This document shows positions 54,530 through 64,000 of a stretch of DNA of 64,000 bases, piece after piece. Position 1 is the stretch's first letter. Every line of letters starts with the position of its first letter. Made by a program: the position numbers and the translations under genes. The notes below the pieces were generated by a model, which did not search any database, was not told the origin of the DNA, and saw nothing but the letters and a program-made list of their open reading frames with translations. The DNA is taken from assembly GCA_028386065.3 (NCBI GenBank), contig JAKUCV010000159.1, positions 47,420-111,419 on the forward strand, given 5' to 3'. This DNA is from Turnera subulata. Taxonomy: Eukaryota; Streptophyta; Magnoliopsida; Malpighiales; Passifloraceae.

Positions 54530-57500
54530 TCACTCCGTTTCGGTGAAGAGATGCGGATACTGGGATCGCATGTGCTCCTCGACTTCCCATGTTGACTCGT
54601 TAGCGGAATGCTTACTCCACTTGACCTTTACCATGGGAATGGTAAGGTTCCGTAGCTGCCGTACTTTCTGAGCAAGAATCTGTTCTGGCAATTCTGTGTA
54701 GGTAAGATGTTCTGCCACTTCAACATCCACCGGGGCCACAATATGACTAGGGTCTGATCGGTTTCTCCTTAGCATAGAGACGTGAAACACGTCATGAATG
54801 CGTGAAAGCTCTTCAGGTAAGGACAACCTGTAAGCTAGTGGTCCAATTCTCTCCACAATCTCATATGGCCCGATGTACCTTGGGCTCAGCTTCCCTCTTT
54901 TGCCGAACCTAATCACACCTTTCCAGGGTGCAACTCTGAGAAAAACCTTCTCACCAACATTATACTCCATCTCACGTCGGTATTTGTTGGCATAGCTCTT
55001 TTGCCGATCCTGAGCAGCTCTTATGCACTGCTTCACTGTCTGTTTCTTGTCAACTGTCTGCTTGACTAAATCCGGTCCAATGATCAGCCTTAAACCTTCT
55101 TCATCCCAAAAAACTGAACTTCTACACATCCTTCCATAGAGAGCCTCGAAAGGTGGCATCCCAATGCTAGAATAGTAGCCGTTGTTATATACAAACTGTG
55201 CCAAGGGTAGATACTTATCCCAACTCCCACTGAAGTTGAGTGTACAAGCTCTAAGCATGTCTTCCAATATCTGTATAGTCCTCTCAGACTGTCCATCTGT
55301 CAGAGGATGAAAAGCAATACTGAAGCTCAACTTGGTCCCTAGCGCTGCTTGTAAGCTCTTCCAGAAACGTGATGTGAATCTGGGATCTCTGTCTGAGACT
55401 ATAGACTTTGGAATCCCGTGTAGTCTCACATTCTCAGCAACGTACTTACCCGGCAATGTGTCCATGGTATCAGTCTGGCAGATAGGAAGAAAATGAGTCG
55501 ATTTTTTTAATCGGTCAATGATGACCCAAATAGCATCATGCTGCCTCCGAGTCATCGGTAAACCAATCATAAAATCCATAGTGATCATATCCCACTTCCA
55601 CTCTGGCACTGTCAAAGATCTCAACTTGCCTGCTGGAGCCTGATGTTCGGCTTTCACTTGCTGGCAAGTAATGCATCTTGCGACATACTCTGCTACGTCC
55701 TTCTTCATCCGAGGCCACCAGAAATGGCTCTTCAGGTTTTGATACATCTTGGTGCTTTTAGGATGCATCGCATACGGCGCCATATGACCTTCTTCCAGGA
55801 TCTGACTACGCAGATTACTGACATTGGGTACACATACCTGTTTCCCAATCATCAGTGCTCCATCATCAGCTATACGAAACTTGTCTTCTTTTCCACTCCT
55901 TACTCCTTCCTTTAGCTTGACCAGATCGGGATCTCCATCTTGTAACTCCACTATCCATCCTCTTAGGTTAGACTTGACACTCATGTGTGCCAGCAAAGCA
56001 CCTGTATCATCCACTGTCAAGTCAACTCCCAACTTCCTTAACTCGATAAGTGAAAACATCGAGTAACTAGTGGAGGCATCATCTGATTGTCTTCGGCTCA
56101 AAGCATCAGCTACCCCATTAGCCTTTCCTGGATGATACTCGACAGTACAATCATAATCATTAAGCAACTCAACCCAGCGTCTTTGTCGCAGGTTAAGCTC
56201 CTTCTGAGTCATGATGTACTTAAGGCTTTTGTGGTCGGTGAAGATTCGACACTTCTCTCCAAACAAGTAGTGTCTCCAAATCTTTAGAGCCAAAATCACA
56301 GCTGCCATCTCAAGATCATGAGTTGGGTAGTTCTTCTTATGAGTCCTTAGCTGTCTGGAGGCATAGGCAATCACTCGTCCTTCTTGCATCAGCACGGCTC
56401 CTAATCCAAGACCTGATGCACCATAAAACAACACGTACTCCACTCCTGGCTTGGGTACTGTCAGCACTGGAGCCGTGGTCAGCTTCTTCTTAAGCTCCTC
56501 AAAACTCCGTTGGCACTTCGGGCTCCAAACAAAAGCTTGTTCTTTCCTCAATAGCTTAGTCATGGGACTGGCTAATAAGGAAAAACCTTCTATAAACCTC
56601 CGATAGTATCCTGCAAGGCCAAGAAAACTCCTGACTTCGGACACATTCTTAGGAGGCTCCCACTCCAACACAGCCTTAACTTTGGCAGGATCAACCTTCA
56701 TTCCATCCCCGCCTACTACATGTCCGAGGAAGGAAACTTCTCCAAGACAAAATTCACACTTACTGAATTTGGCATACAGCTGCTTCTCCCGTAACCTTTG
56801 AAGCACTATCCTCAAATGCTCTTCGTGCTCTTCCTTGCTCTTGGAGTAGATGAGGATATCGTCGATGAAGACCACAACGAACTTATCCAGGAACTCATTC
56901 AGTACCAAGTGCATCAAGCACATGAATACTGCCGGTGCATTGGTCAAACCGAAAGGTACCACAGTGAATTCGAAGTGGCCATACCGTGTGCGAAAAGCTG
57001 TCTTCGGTATGTCCTTCTCCGAAATCTTGGTCTGATGACAGCCCGATCGGAGATCAATCTTTGAAAACACTGTTGCCCCTTGAAGCTGATCGAAAAGATC
57101 ATCAATCCTCGGTAACGGGTACTTGTTCTTGATTGTCACCTTGTTTATCTGGCGATAGTCTACACACATACGCAGACTACCGTCCTTCTTCTTTATGAAC
57201 AAAACTGGTGCACCCCATGGTGAGGTACTAGATCTGATGAAACCTATCTCCAGTAGTTCGTCTAGCTGCTTCTTCAGCTCTTGAAGCTCTGTTGGTGCCA
57301 TCCTGTATGGTGCCATCGAGATAGGTGTAACTCCAGGTACAAGCTCGATGGTGTACTCAACCTCTCTGTCGGGTGGCAAACCTGGTAGATCATCTGGGAA
57401 AACATCAACGAACTCTCTCACAACTGATACATCCTCTGGGGTAGGATCTTGTGTTTCTTCGCCTGGAATGTGGGTCAGCAAAGCATCTGGACCATGTTGC

Positions 57501-59122
57501 TTCATTCCGTAGCCCTAGGTAACAGAGATACTACATGTGGTTGTAGTTCTCCCCACTCCGGACAAAACAATCGACCGATCTTCGGCGGATGTCAACCTCA
57601 CTTGCTTAGCTCGGCAATCCACCAAAGCTTGATACTTCGACAACCAATCCATGCCTAGGATTATATCAAATCCTCCCATGTTCATGACAATGAGTCGAGC
57701 AGGAAAGGTTTCATTCTCGAACACTATCGGCACATCCTTACAAACTCTATCTAACCTCACTAAGATGCCTGTGGGTAATCTAACCCTCATCGGTTTTTCT
57801 AAGGATACATCATCACAGTTATATTGCATGGCATAGGTTTGAGCTATAAAGGAATGTGTAGCCCCAGGATCAATTAATGTGAATGCAACACTACCATGTA
57901 CTGTAAAGATACCTGCTATAACTTGGGCAGCATCACGATCTTCTTCCGCGGTGATGACAAAAGCTCTGGGGACTGTTGTGCTTTGGTTAGCTCCAGATTG
58001 GGTCCTTGCGGAAGGATTCCAACGACCACAACCTTGTCCTTGAGCTCTAGATCCACCTGGCACGCTAGCCACAGAGGCCTGTACTATTGGTGCCGGTGCA
58101 GAGTTACTGACTCTCCCAAGCTTTGGGCATGCATAACGATAATGTCCCAACTCATTGCACTCAAAGCATCTGACCGATGATATGAGATGTCAGAAGCGAT
58201 TATCTTCAGAACTAGTCACTCCGGGTCTACTCCATCCTCTACTCGAAGCTCTGTGGTTGTTAGTCCAACCACGTCCATAAGTCATCTGCTGATACTGCCC
58301 TCGTCCAGCTGTAGGTGCACTAGCGGCAGGTACATATGGCTTCTTGTTCTGACTGGGAGGAACCTGCGGTGCACTTCTCTTCCGATGATACTCCTGTTGA
58401 TCACGCCATGTAACTTCAGCTTTCTGAGCATCCCTTACCATGTCCTGATATCCAGCATAATCCTTGCATCTCATGATAGCTCGGATGTCAGGATGTAGAC
58501 CTCTCCAGAAATGTTAGCATCTGGCTTTGGTTGTTGCTACCAGATCTCCAACATACAGGGACAAACGATCAAACTTCTTCTCATACTCTGTCACGGTCAT
58601 ATTATCCTAGCGCAATTCCAGGAATTCGCTCTGCATGCGTTCCTGAAATTCTTCAGTAATGAACTTGTCCTTGAACATGGCCGAAAACTCATCCCATGGC
58701 ATCACCACTGGTTTCGGCAGGTCTCTTGTGGTAGATTCCCACCATGTTGCTGCTTCTTCACAAAAAAGAGAAGCGGCATAGTTCGCCCACTGGTCAGTTG
58801 TGCACTTGATCTTAAGCATGACCCTGGCGATCTGGCGTAGCCACTCGTCCGCCTTACGAGGGTCAATCGCTCCTGAGAAAGGCTCACCTCCAAGCTCAGA
58901 TAGCTTGGTAAAAACAGGGTCTTTGACTGGTCCTCTAGCTGTCTGTCGATGAAGGAACTGGGTCATCATGTGCATCATCTGCAAGGACATCTGATATGGC
59001 ATACCCGGTACCCCATCGTAGACATGTGGTTCTTCCATGTAGGCATGCGGTTGACCGATTGACACTTGGTCCTCTTCCAAGTGTTGTTGGGCGGCATGCT
59101 GGTGTCCCTCAGCCGGATCCAT
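54530..59122 (-). pseudogene. Gypsy gag-pol polyprotein with four nonsense mutations
   Basis: One frame of about 1531 codons from MDPAEGHQ. Gag core at about 58970-58600 (DPRKADEWLRQI, CEEAATWWES), zinc knuckle CFECNELGHYRYAC (about 58170), protease LIDPGATHSFI (about 57870), RT ([10 protein letters not shown], about 56850), RNase H, integrase finger (HPKSTKMYQ ... CITCQQ) and core (ITMDF, SDRDPRF, DGQSER), then a chromodomain-like tail ending PHLFTETE. Premature stops lie at about 58607 (TAG), 58514 (TAA), 58190 (TGA) and 57515 (TAG). Each is one C-to-T step from Gln or Arg, and the frame is kept across all four. No indel is seen. Gag and Pol cannot be made from this copy as it stands, except from the 54530-57505 section (991 codons). 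Confidence 0.93.
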
Positions 59123-59224
59123 CTCATCCTTCCTATATGTAGATGTATGCATGAGTATCATATTTATAACATGTGGAGCAGGATATGCACAGACAATCAA
59201 ACAACACCCAAAGACCTACTGCCT

Positions 59225-59236
59225 GCTCCGCTACCA
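59225..59236 (-). other. Primer-binding site of element C
   Basis: TGGTAGCGGAGC on the minus strand, three bases inside the 5' LTR, identical to the sites of element A and the Copia element. Confidence 0.8.
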
Positions 59237-59239
59237 AAA

Positions 59240-61955
59240 TGAAACGCCCACATCCGCAATTACCGTTATACACAGTAAACACGTGGGACCTATTATTTAT
59301 TACAGAAACCACAGAGATAAATATCACAAGCCAACAGTAATAATACACATCAGCTCTCGTCCCCGCACGGAGACATTATTACAACAAGCATTAACAACAG
59401 AGTAATAAAATGCAAGCAGCGGAAGTCTTAATATAATACAACAATAGGCAACAATATGAAAAGGATGCAACGTAGGATGGATCCGGGCCTGGCAGAGGGT
59501 GCGCCACAGCTTGCCTCGAACGTACCTGAGCTACGCACAACCAAACTACGCGACCAGGTCACGCAGGCGAGGGGTGAGTCCGAAGTGCTCACCGGGTAAA
59601 ATCCATAAGCAAATATACATATACAAGTAACCGATAATAATCAAGTCATATCAACAGCAATTAACTAAGGTTCTCACGAACCTCAAATAACACACTCTGT
59701 GATTTTAGACACGCTATACCAATTTTATTATCAGGGCCCCTATCACTAGTTAAATGGTGGCCGTCGACTGGTAGTCAAGCTAGCTAGCCCATGGACCCCG
59801 CCCTGGTACCTCCACGTAATAACTGGCAAAGACAGGAGCAGACCCCAAGCACACTCTCCCTCAGTGCCTAAAATAATAATTGGTACAGACAAGGAGCAGA
59901 ACCCAAGCACACTCTCCCCCAGCCCTATAAAATAATAGACTGCCATCTGGCTGTTCCAACATTTAACCGTGACTTACTAGATGTCTAATGTTTCCAATTT
60001 TATTATCTCTTTACCCTCATCTAGTTACTATACTTCTATTATCCTACCATTATCTCATTATCCCGAGCAGGCTCACAGCCTCTCCGCTCGTCTGGATAAT
60101 ACAACCTTACTCCAAACTGTTACCCCTTACTAGTACCCCCAGTACTCAACTCACACAATCCTCACAGTGAACAACAACAGTAATAGACCTACTTATACCA
60201 ACAATTCCAATATCAACAATATCATCAACGACAACAAACATCAATTTAATTCATCACACAATAAGCCATTCACAGCCACAAAGAATTATTCTAGCATATA
60301 TCACACATAGTAAACAAATAGCAACTTGATATCACGGGCAGTATACAAATATTTACTTATCCTCACCTTAGCCGATTCCTATTCCTGAAAGTCCTCGAAA
60401 TGTCCTGGCTTAGGCTCCTCGGGGTACTGCTCGTTATCAACTCCTATATCAAACAATAATTTATGCACACATAAGATGATATGCAAATGCTCGACTATTA
60501 CTGTAAGCCGTAAAATAAATACTGGACCAACTCGGTACTCCCCCGGGTTATTCCCATTATCATCATAATTCACCATTTATTTTCAAGTGTCAAAGTAATA
60601 CCATACTTATACCCGGATATTATTCCGGTATTAATACTTTGATAATACCCTTTCTAAAATATTTGATAAAATAATTATTATCCTTTCCAAAGGTATTAGC
60701 TATCATAAAATAATCTTTCTAGAAATTATTCACATGTACATATTTTTCGGTAATATATTCCATGGTACACATCTTTAGGAGTATTACTATAATTTAATAA
60801 TTATGTTATAATCACTTTAGTTTCTTGAAATTAATATATGAAAGTAACTATTTCCTTTATTTCCACAAAATATAACCATTTATTATGTATTTAATTTTTT
60901 CCAGAAAGTATAGTCCATAGTATATATATATATATATAGATTATACATTCCCTTTTACTTTTATTATTATTATTTTTTTTAATTAATTAATTCGGACTGG
61001 GCCAACAGTACTAACCCAGCACTAATAGACCAGACCCAAGGGTTGACCAGGTCCAGGGCTGACTGGCCAGACCAAGCCAAGCATCAGGCCCGCGAATTGC
61101 GCCCAACCTCAAGCTCAGCCCGACTCCTAGTCCACGCCCGGCCCGAAGCTGCTGGGTTAATCTACAACCCGTGACCCGGTTGCAGAAATGGTTGTCGGGT
61201 CGTCAACCACAACTCACCACGGCGGCTGCAGACGGCGGCGTGACGAGGCGAGCAGGCGAGCGTCGACACAGGGCGGCGAGGTGGTGTCCATTTGCAGCGT
61301 GCAGGCGGCGGCGGTTGCGACTGGTGGTGGTGTCGCGAAGGAGAAGGAAGAGCGGGCGATGTCGATCTGCAGGCGGTCGTGTCGCCTCCGGCGGCTACTG
61401 CAGGTTGTGGGAGCGGCGGTGTGTGGCGACAGCAACGACGAGCGAGCGAGGGAGGAGATCAGACGTGGTGGTTGCTGGGTCGTCGACGGCGGCTGCGAGC
61501 GGTGGGTGTTGCACGCGGCGAAGAAGAGAGAGGAAGGAGGGAGGACGACGGCGAGGTGCTGGGAGGAGGAACTCGGGAGCGGCGCGATGTGGGGAGGACG
61601 ATGGCGCGGGCTCCCTGCAGGTGTGGTGAAGGCGGCGTCGGCGGTGGCTGTTTTGTGTTTTGTTTGTTTCTTTTTCTTTTTTCAGTTTCTTTCCTTTTTC
61701 TGGTTTCTTAGGTGCAGGAAAGGAACGAGAAGTTGGCAGTGAGGGGATGCAGAGAGTGAAGAAAGGTGGTACTGAGTGTGTGTGTGTTTTTGCAGGAAAT
61801 GATGGTGAAGATGATGAGGTACGAGCAAAAATAAACACGTAGAATCACGTTCAACACAGAGGGGAACAAACTCTCACATGCATACAGGAAAAAGGCGGCT
61901 GCATAATTCAATTATGCAGTCGTGTCCCGTCCGGACAAGAAAATAACTATACTAC
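59240..61955 (-). repeat. 5' LTR of element C, interrupted
   Basis: Highly similar to 51486-54495, with a shortened GC-rich block and small indels. Homology stops at AACTATACTAC, where another LTR (TGTAACAGCC) begins at 61956. The remaining 270 bp or so are not in the window. Confidence 0.92.
60367..60443 (-). other. Exon-like block in LTR, acidic peptide (GVDNE type)
   Basis: Allelic copy of 52614-52690 in the partner LTR. It reads GVDNEQYPEEPKPG, then HFEDFQE and a stop. Ends and length (77 nt) are kept. Confidence 0.48.
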
Positions 61956-64000
61956 TGTAACAGCCCGGGTAATTTCTATGTTTTTACCGTCACCGTAATA
62001 ATTTATTTACAGTTAATTACTATTAAAATTAATCTTGAATAATTAATTAACGGTGATTTACGCTTCAGAATCCGAAACCGAGCCCTGTCCCACGCTCGGG
62101 ATTTTTCTGCGGAATTTTCGGACCGAAGTTGGCATTTTTCGGGTCCAGGAGTGTCGAGAAAAGTCAGATTTAACCTCGAATTATCAGGCCAAAAATAAAG
62201 TCAAGGGGGTACATTGGTTATTTTTTTGGTCCGGACAGAACCCGCCTCACATGCTGCACAGTGAGGGGCTGCAGCCGCCATTCACTGTGAGCATGTGAAT
62301 GACCAGTTGCTGCCCGTGACCAGCCATGTCCTACACTGCCTTTTGATTCTTTTTCTTTCCTGCTTGGCATCACCATCGACATCCCCATTCACCTGCAAAG
62401 AAGAGCCCATCTCCATTCTTCTCCTGCCAACCATAACTGCAAAACAAAAAAAAAAACAACAACAAACCCGGTTCTTTTTCGTTTCAACCAAAACCAGAAA
62501 AATAATAGGAAAAAAAAACAAAAAAAAGAGAAGAAAAGAAAGAGAACAGAAAGAAAGAAACCGGGAAAGAAAAGAAGAATAAAAAAAAAAGAAAAAGAAA
62601 AGGAGAAAGGGAAGGGGACCGCCGGCCACCACCACGAAGCACCACCCGCCACCATATCCCCTATCCTCTCCCCCTCGCTTTCCGCCACTGCACCACGCCG
62701 TCGACGCCAGACCACCGTGACTCCACCCGCGAGCAAGACTGACGACACCGACGAAGCTGGCCGTCTTTTTCTTCCCCCGACGAGACACGCCACCGCCGCC
62801 GCCTCCCCGCGTGCCGCCCCTACTGCTGGTGCTGCTGCTCATTCCGTCGCGCTGCCTCTGCCGTGCCGTCGTCCTCACGCCGCCTCGCCCTGACCTTCGC
62901 CGTCGCGCCACTTGCACACCCAAGGTGAGCACGACCCGGGTGTGAGGAGTACGGGTCGGGATGACCCGCGAGAGGGAAACGGGTTTGGGTGAGTTTTAGG
63001 GTTAGGTTGTGGGCTTGAGAAGTTGGGTTTGGGCTAAGTGTTTGGGCCTTTGGCTTGGGGTTGTGTTGGGTTTGGATAAATGGATCTGGGCTTAGAGGTT
63101 AGGTTGGGTTTGGATTTGGGCCTGGACTTGGCCCAGCCCGAAAATAAAAAAAAAAGAGAGAAAAGAGAAAAAGATAATAAATATAATTCTGGAATAGATA
63201 GAAAAATTCTGGAAAAAGAAATTAATTGGAGAAAAATAATGGAAAGGGGTGTAATTAGGGTAAATAATATTATGGTAATAAAATAGATATATTTTGGGAA
63301 TAAGAATAACTTGTATTCTAGGAAAATATAAATAGTGGAATAAATGAGGGGATAATCATGGAATTAATAATAATAGTAGTAATAGTAATTAATAATCTTG
63401 GAAATACATATCTGTGGAAATAAATTGGAAAGGGTATTAACAAGTAGGTATTGAATAGGAATACGTATGAGTAAGTATACTTTAGACATTGGAAAAAAAA
63501 TGGGAAATGATGATGATGATAGAGATAACCCGGGGAAGTAACCGAGACGAGTCCGTATTAAATTTTCGTAATACAGTAGTAGCATGACATTGCATACCAC
63601 TTATATGTGCATATTATTTGCTTGACATAGGAGTTGATAACGAGCTGATACCTGAGGAGCCGGACTTGGAGTCAGTTGGACAGTTCCAAACTTGATATCG
63701 GCTAAGGTGAGGATAGATAAACCCTGATATATGCCCGTAATGCTGTGTGTGTTTCCTTGTTGTATGTGTATTTTTGTTGTTAGATTGATCTGCTGGAATG
63801 TTTATTGACTGTTACATGATTGCTATGGAATTGTTGATGCTGCTGTAGAAATGTGTTAGTTTTGTATATGCTGTGATGGAAATATTGTTGAACTGTTTAA
63901 TGTGAAAGATTGGTGATTGTTGATTGAGTGAAATTTGGATTAATCTGAGGTAATTGAAAATGGGTAAATGATGGAAGAGTAAAGGAATTGAACTGGAATT
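61956..64000 (+). repeat. LTR of a third Gypsy-type element, runs off the window
   Basis: It starts TGTAACAGCCCGGG inside the 5' LTR of element C. A purine-rich tract (62500-62620) is followed by a GC-rich block and donor-like CAAG/GTGAGCACGACCCGGG at 62925, an AT-rich stretch and an exon-like block at 63631-63706. The end is not in the window, so solo LTR and full element cannot be told apart. Confidence 0.85.
63631..63706 (+). other. Exon-like block in LTR, acidic peptide (GVDNE type)
   Basis: 76 nt after TTGACATAG and before GTGAGGATAG. With a carried-in G it reads GVDNELIPEEPDLE, then SVGQFQT and a stop. Upstream, the same phase in the GC-rich block meets a TGA about 11 codons before the donor, so direct joining to that block would give no long protein. 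Confidence 0.5.

Larger units (their letters stand above)
51486..61955 (-). mobile_element. Ty3/Gypsy chromovirus C (Tekay/Del-like), nearly full length
   Basis: On the minus strand: 5' LTR from 61955 to 59240 (cut by another LTR), primer site 59236-59225, gag-pol 59122-54530, polypurine tract at 54512-54496, 3' LTR 54495-51486. The gag-pol frame is continuous except for four nonsense codons. It is related to element A but a different family, as shown by LTR sequence and pol divergence. The missing last part of the 5' LTR should resume beyond base 64000. Confidence 0.92.

Noticed and set aside
62282..62932. Direct joining of the GC-rich block to the GVDNE block as a complete two-exon gene
   Set aside because: In the 61956 LTR the needed phase meets a TGA about 11 codons before the donor, and in the 43550 LTR it is open for only about 40 codons without ATG. 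The exon-like block is kept as a finding, but no gene model is given.

Overview
This is plant nuclear DNA, most likely from a dicot: it is AT-rich, full of nested transposable elements, and carries a plant S-domain receptor kinase and a fragment of plant CDC73. I cannot name the species. Only one host gene looks intact, a G-type lectin S-receptor-like kinase at 33802-36225 (+). Almost everything else is mobile DNA.

1-22182: a degenerate Helitron (+). Its 5' end lies outside the window and its 3' hairpin plus CTAG ends at 22182. Three later LTR insertions split its Rep/helicase gene, each with a perfect 5-bp target-site duplication: a gag-less Ty3/Gypsy chromovirus (1710-9365, TSD CATTC), a solo LTR (10425-13811, TSD ATCAA), and a gag-only Copia element of Sirevirus type (16158-21727, TSD TATGT) whose LTRs carry about 20 copies of the palindrome AACATCGATGTT. 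A 72-N assembly gap lies in the Gypsy pol.

22183-28541: unclassified DNA with an unrecognised coding fragment, then a decayed Gypsy-type LTR that contains a Copia-like LTR and other insertions. 28922-32088: a Mutator-like element (TIRs about 340 bp, 10-bp TSD). Nested in it at 29306-30786 is a Pack-MULE with its own TIRs and 10-bp TSD, carrying the 5' part of CDC73 (Paf1 complex).

32099-43314: the receptor kinase with a duplicated promoter, a LINE 3' end, a solo LTR and quiet AT-rich DNA. 43315-51355: a short inverted-repeat element split by two solo LTRs (43550-47915 and 48398-51236). 51486-61955: a second chromovirus with a full gag-pol frame closed only by four C-to-T nonsense changes. 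Its 5' LTR is cut at 61956 by another LTR that runs out of the window.

The most unusual signal is shared by the long Gypsy-type LTRs. They carry a GC-rich block followed by a splice-donor consensus, then a short exon-like block of fixed length (75-77 nt or 44 nt) with acceptor- and donor-like ends, kept in one reading phase. In three sequence families it encodes the same 21-residue acidic tail with the same stop (GVDNE...EEP). A constant-stem hairpin (GGTGAG...CTCACC) follows, and two families also have tandem hairpins with compensatory stem changes. Together these suggest a conserved spliced leader or small protein inside the LTRs.
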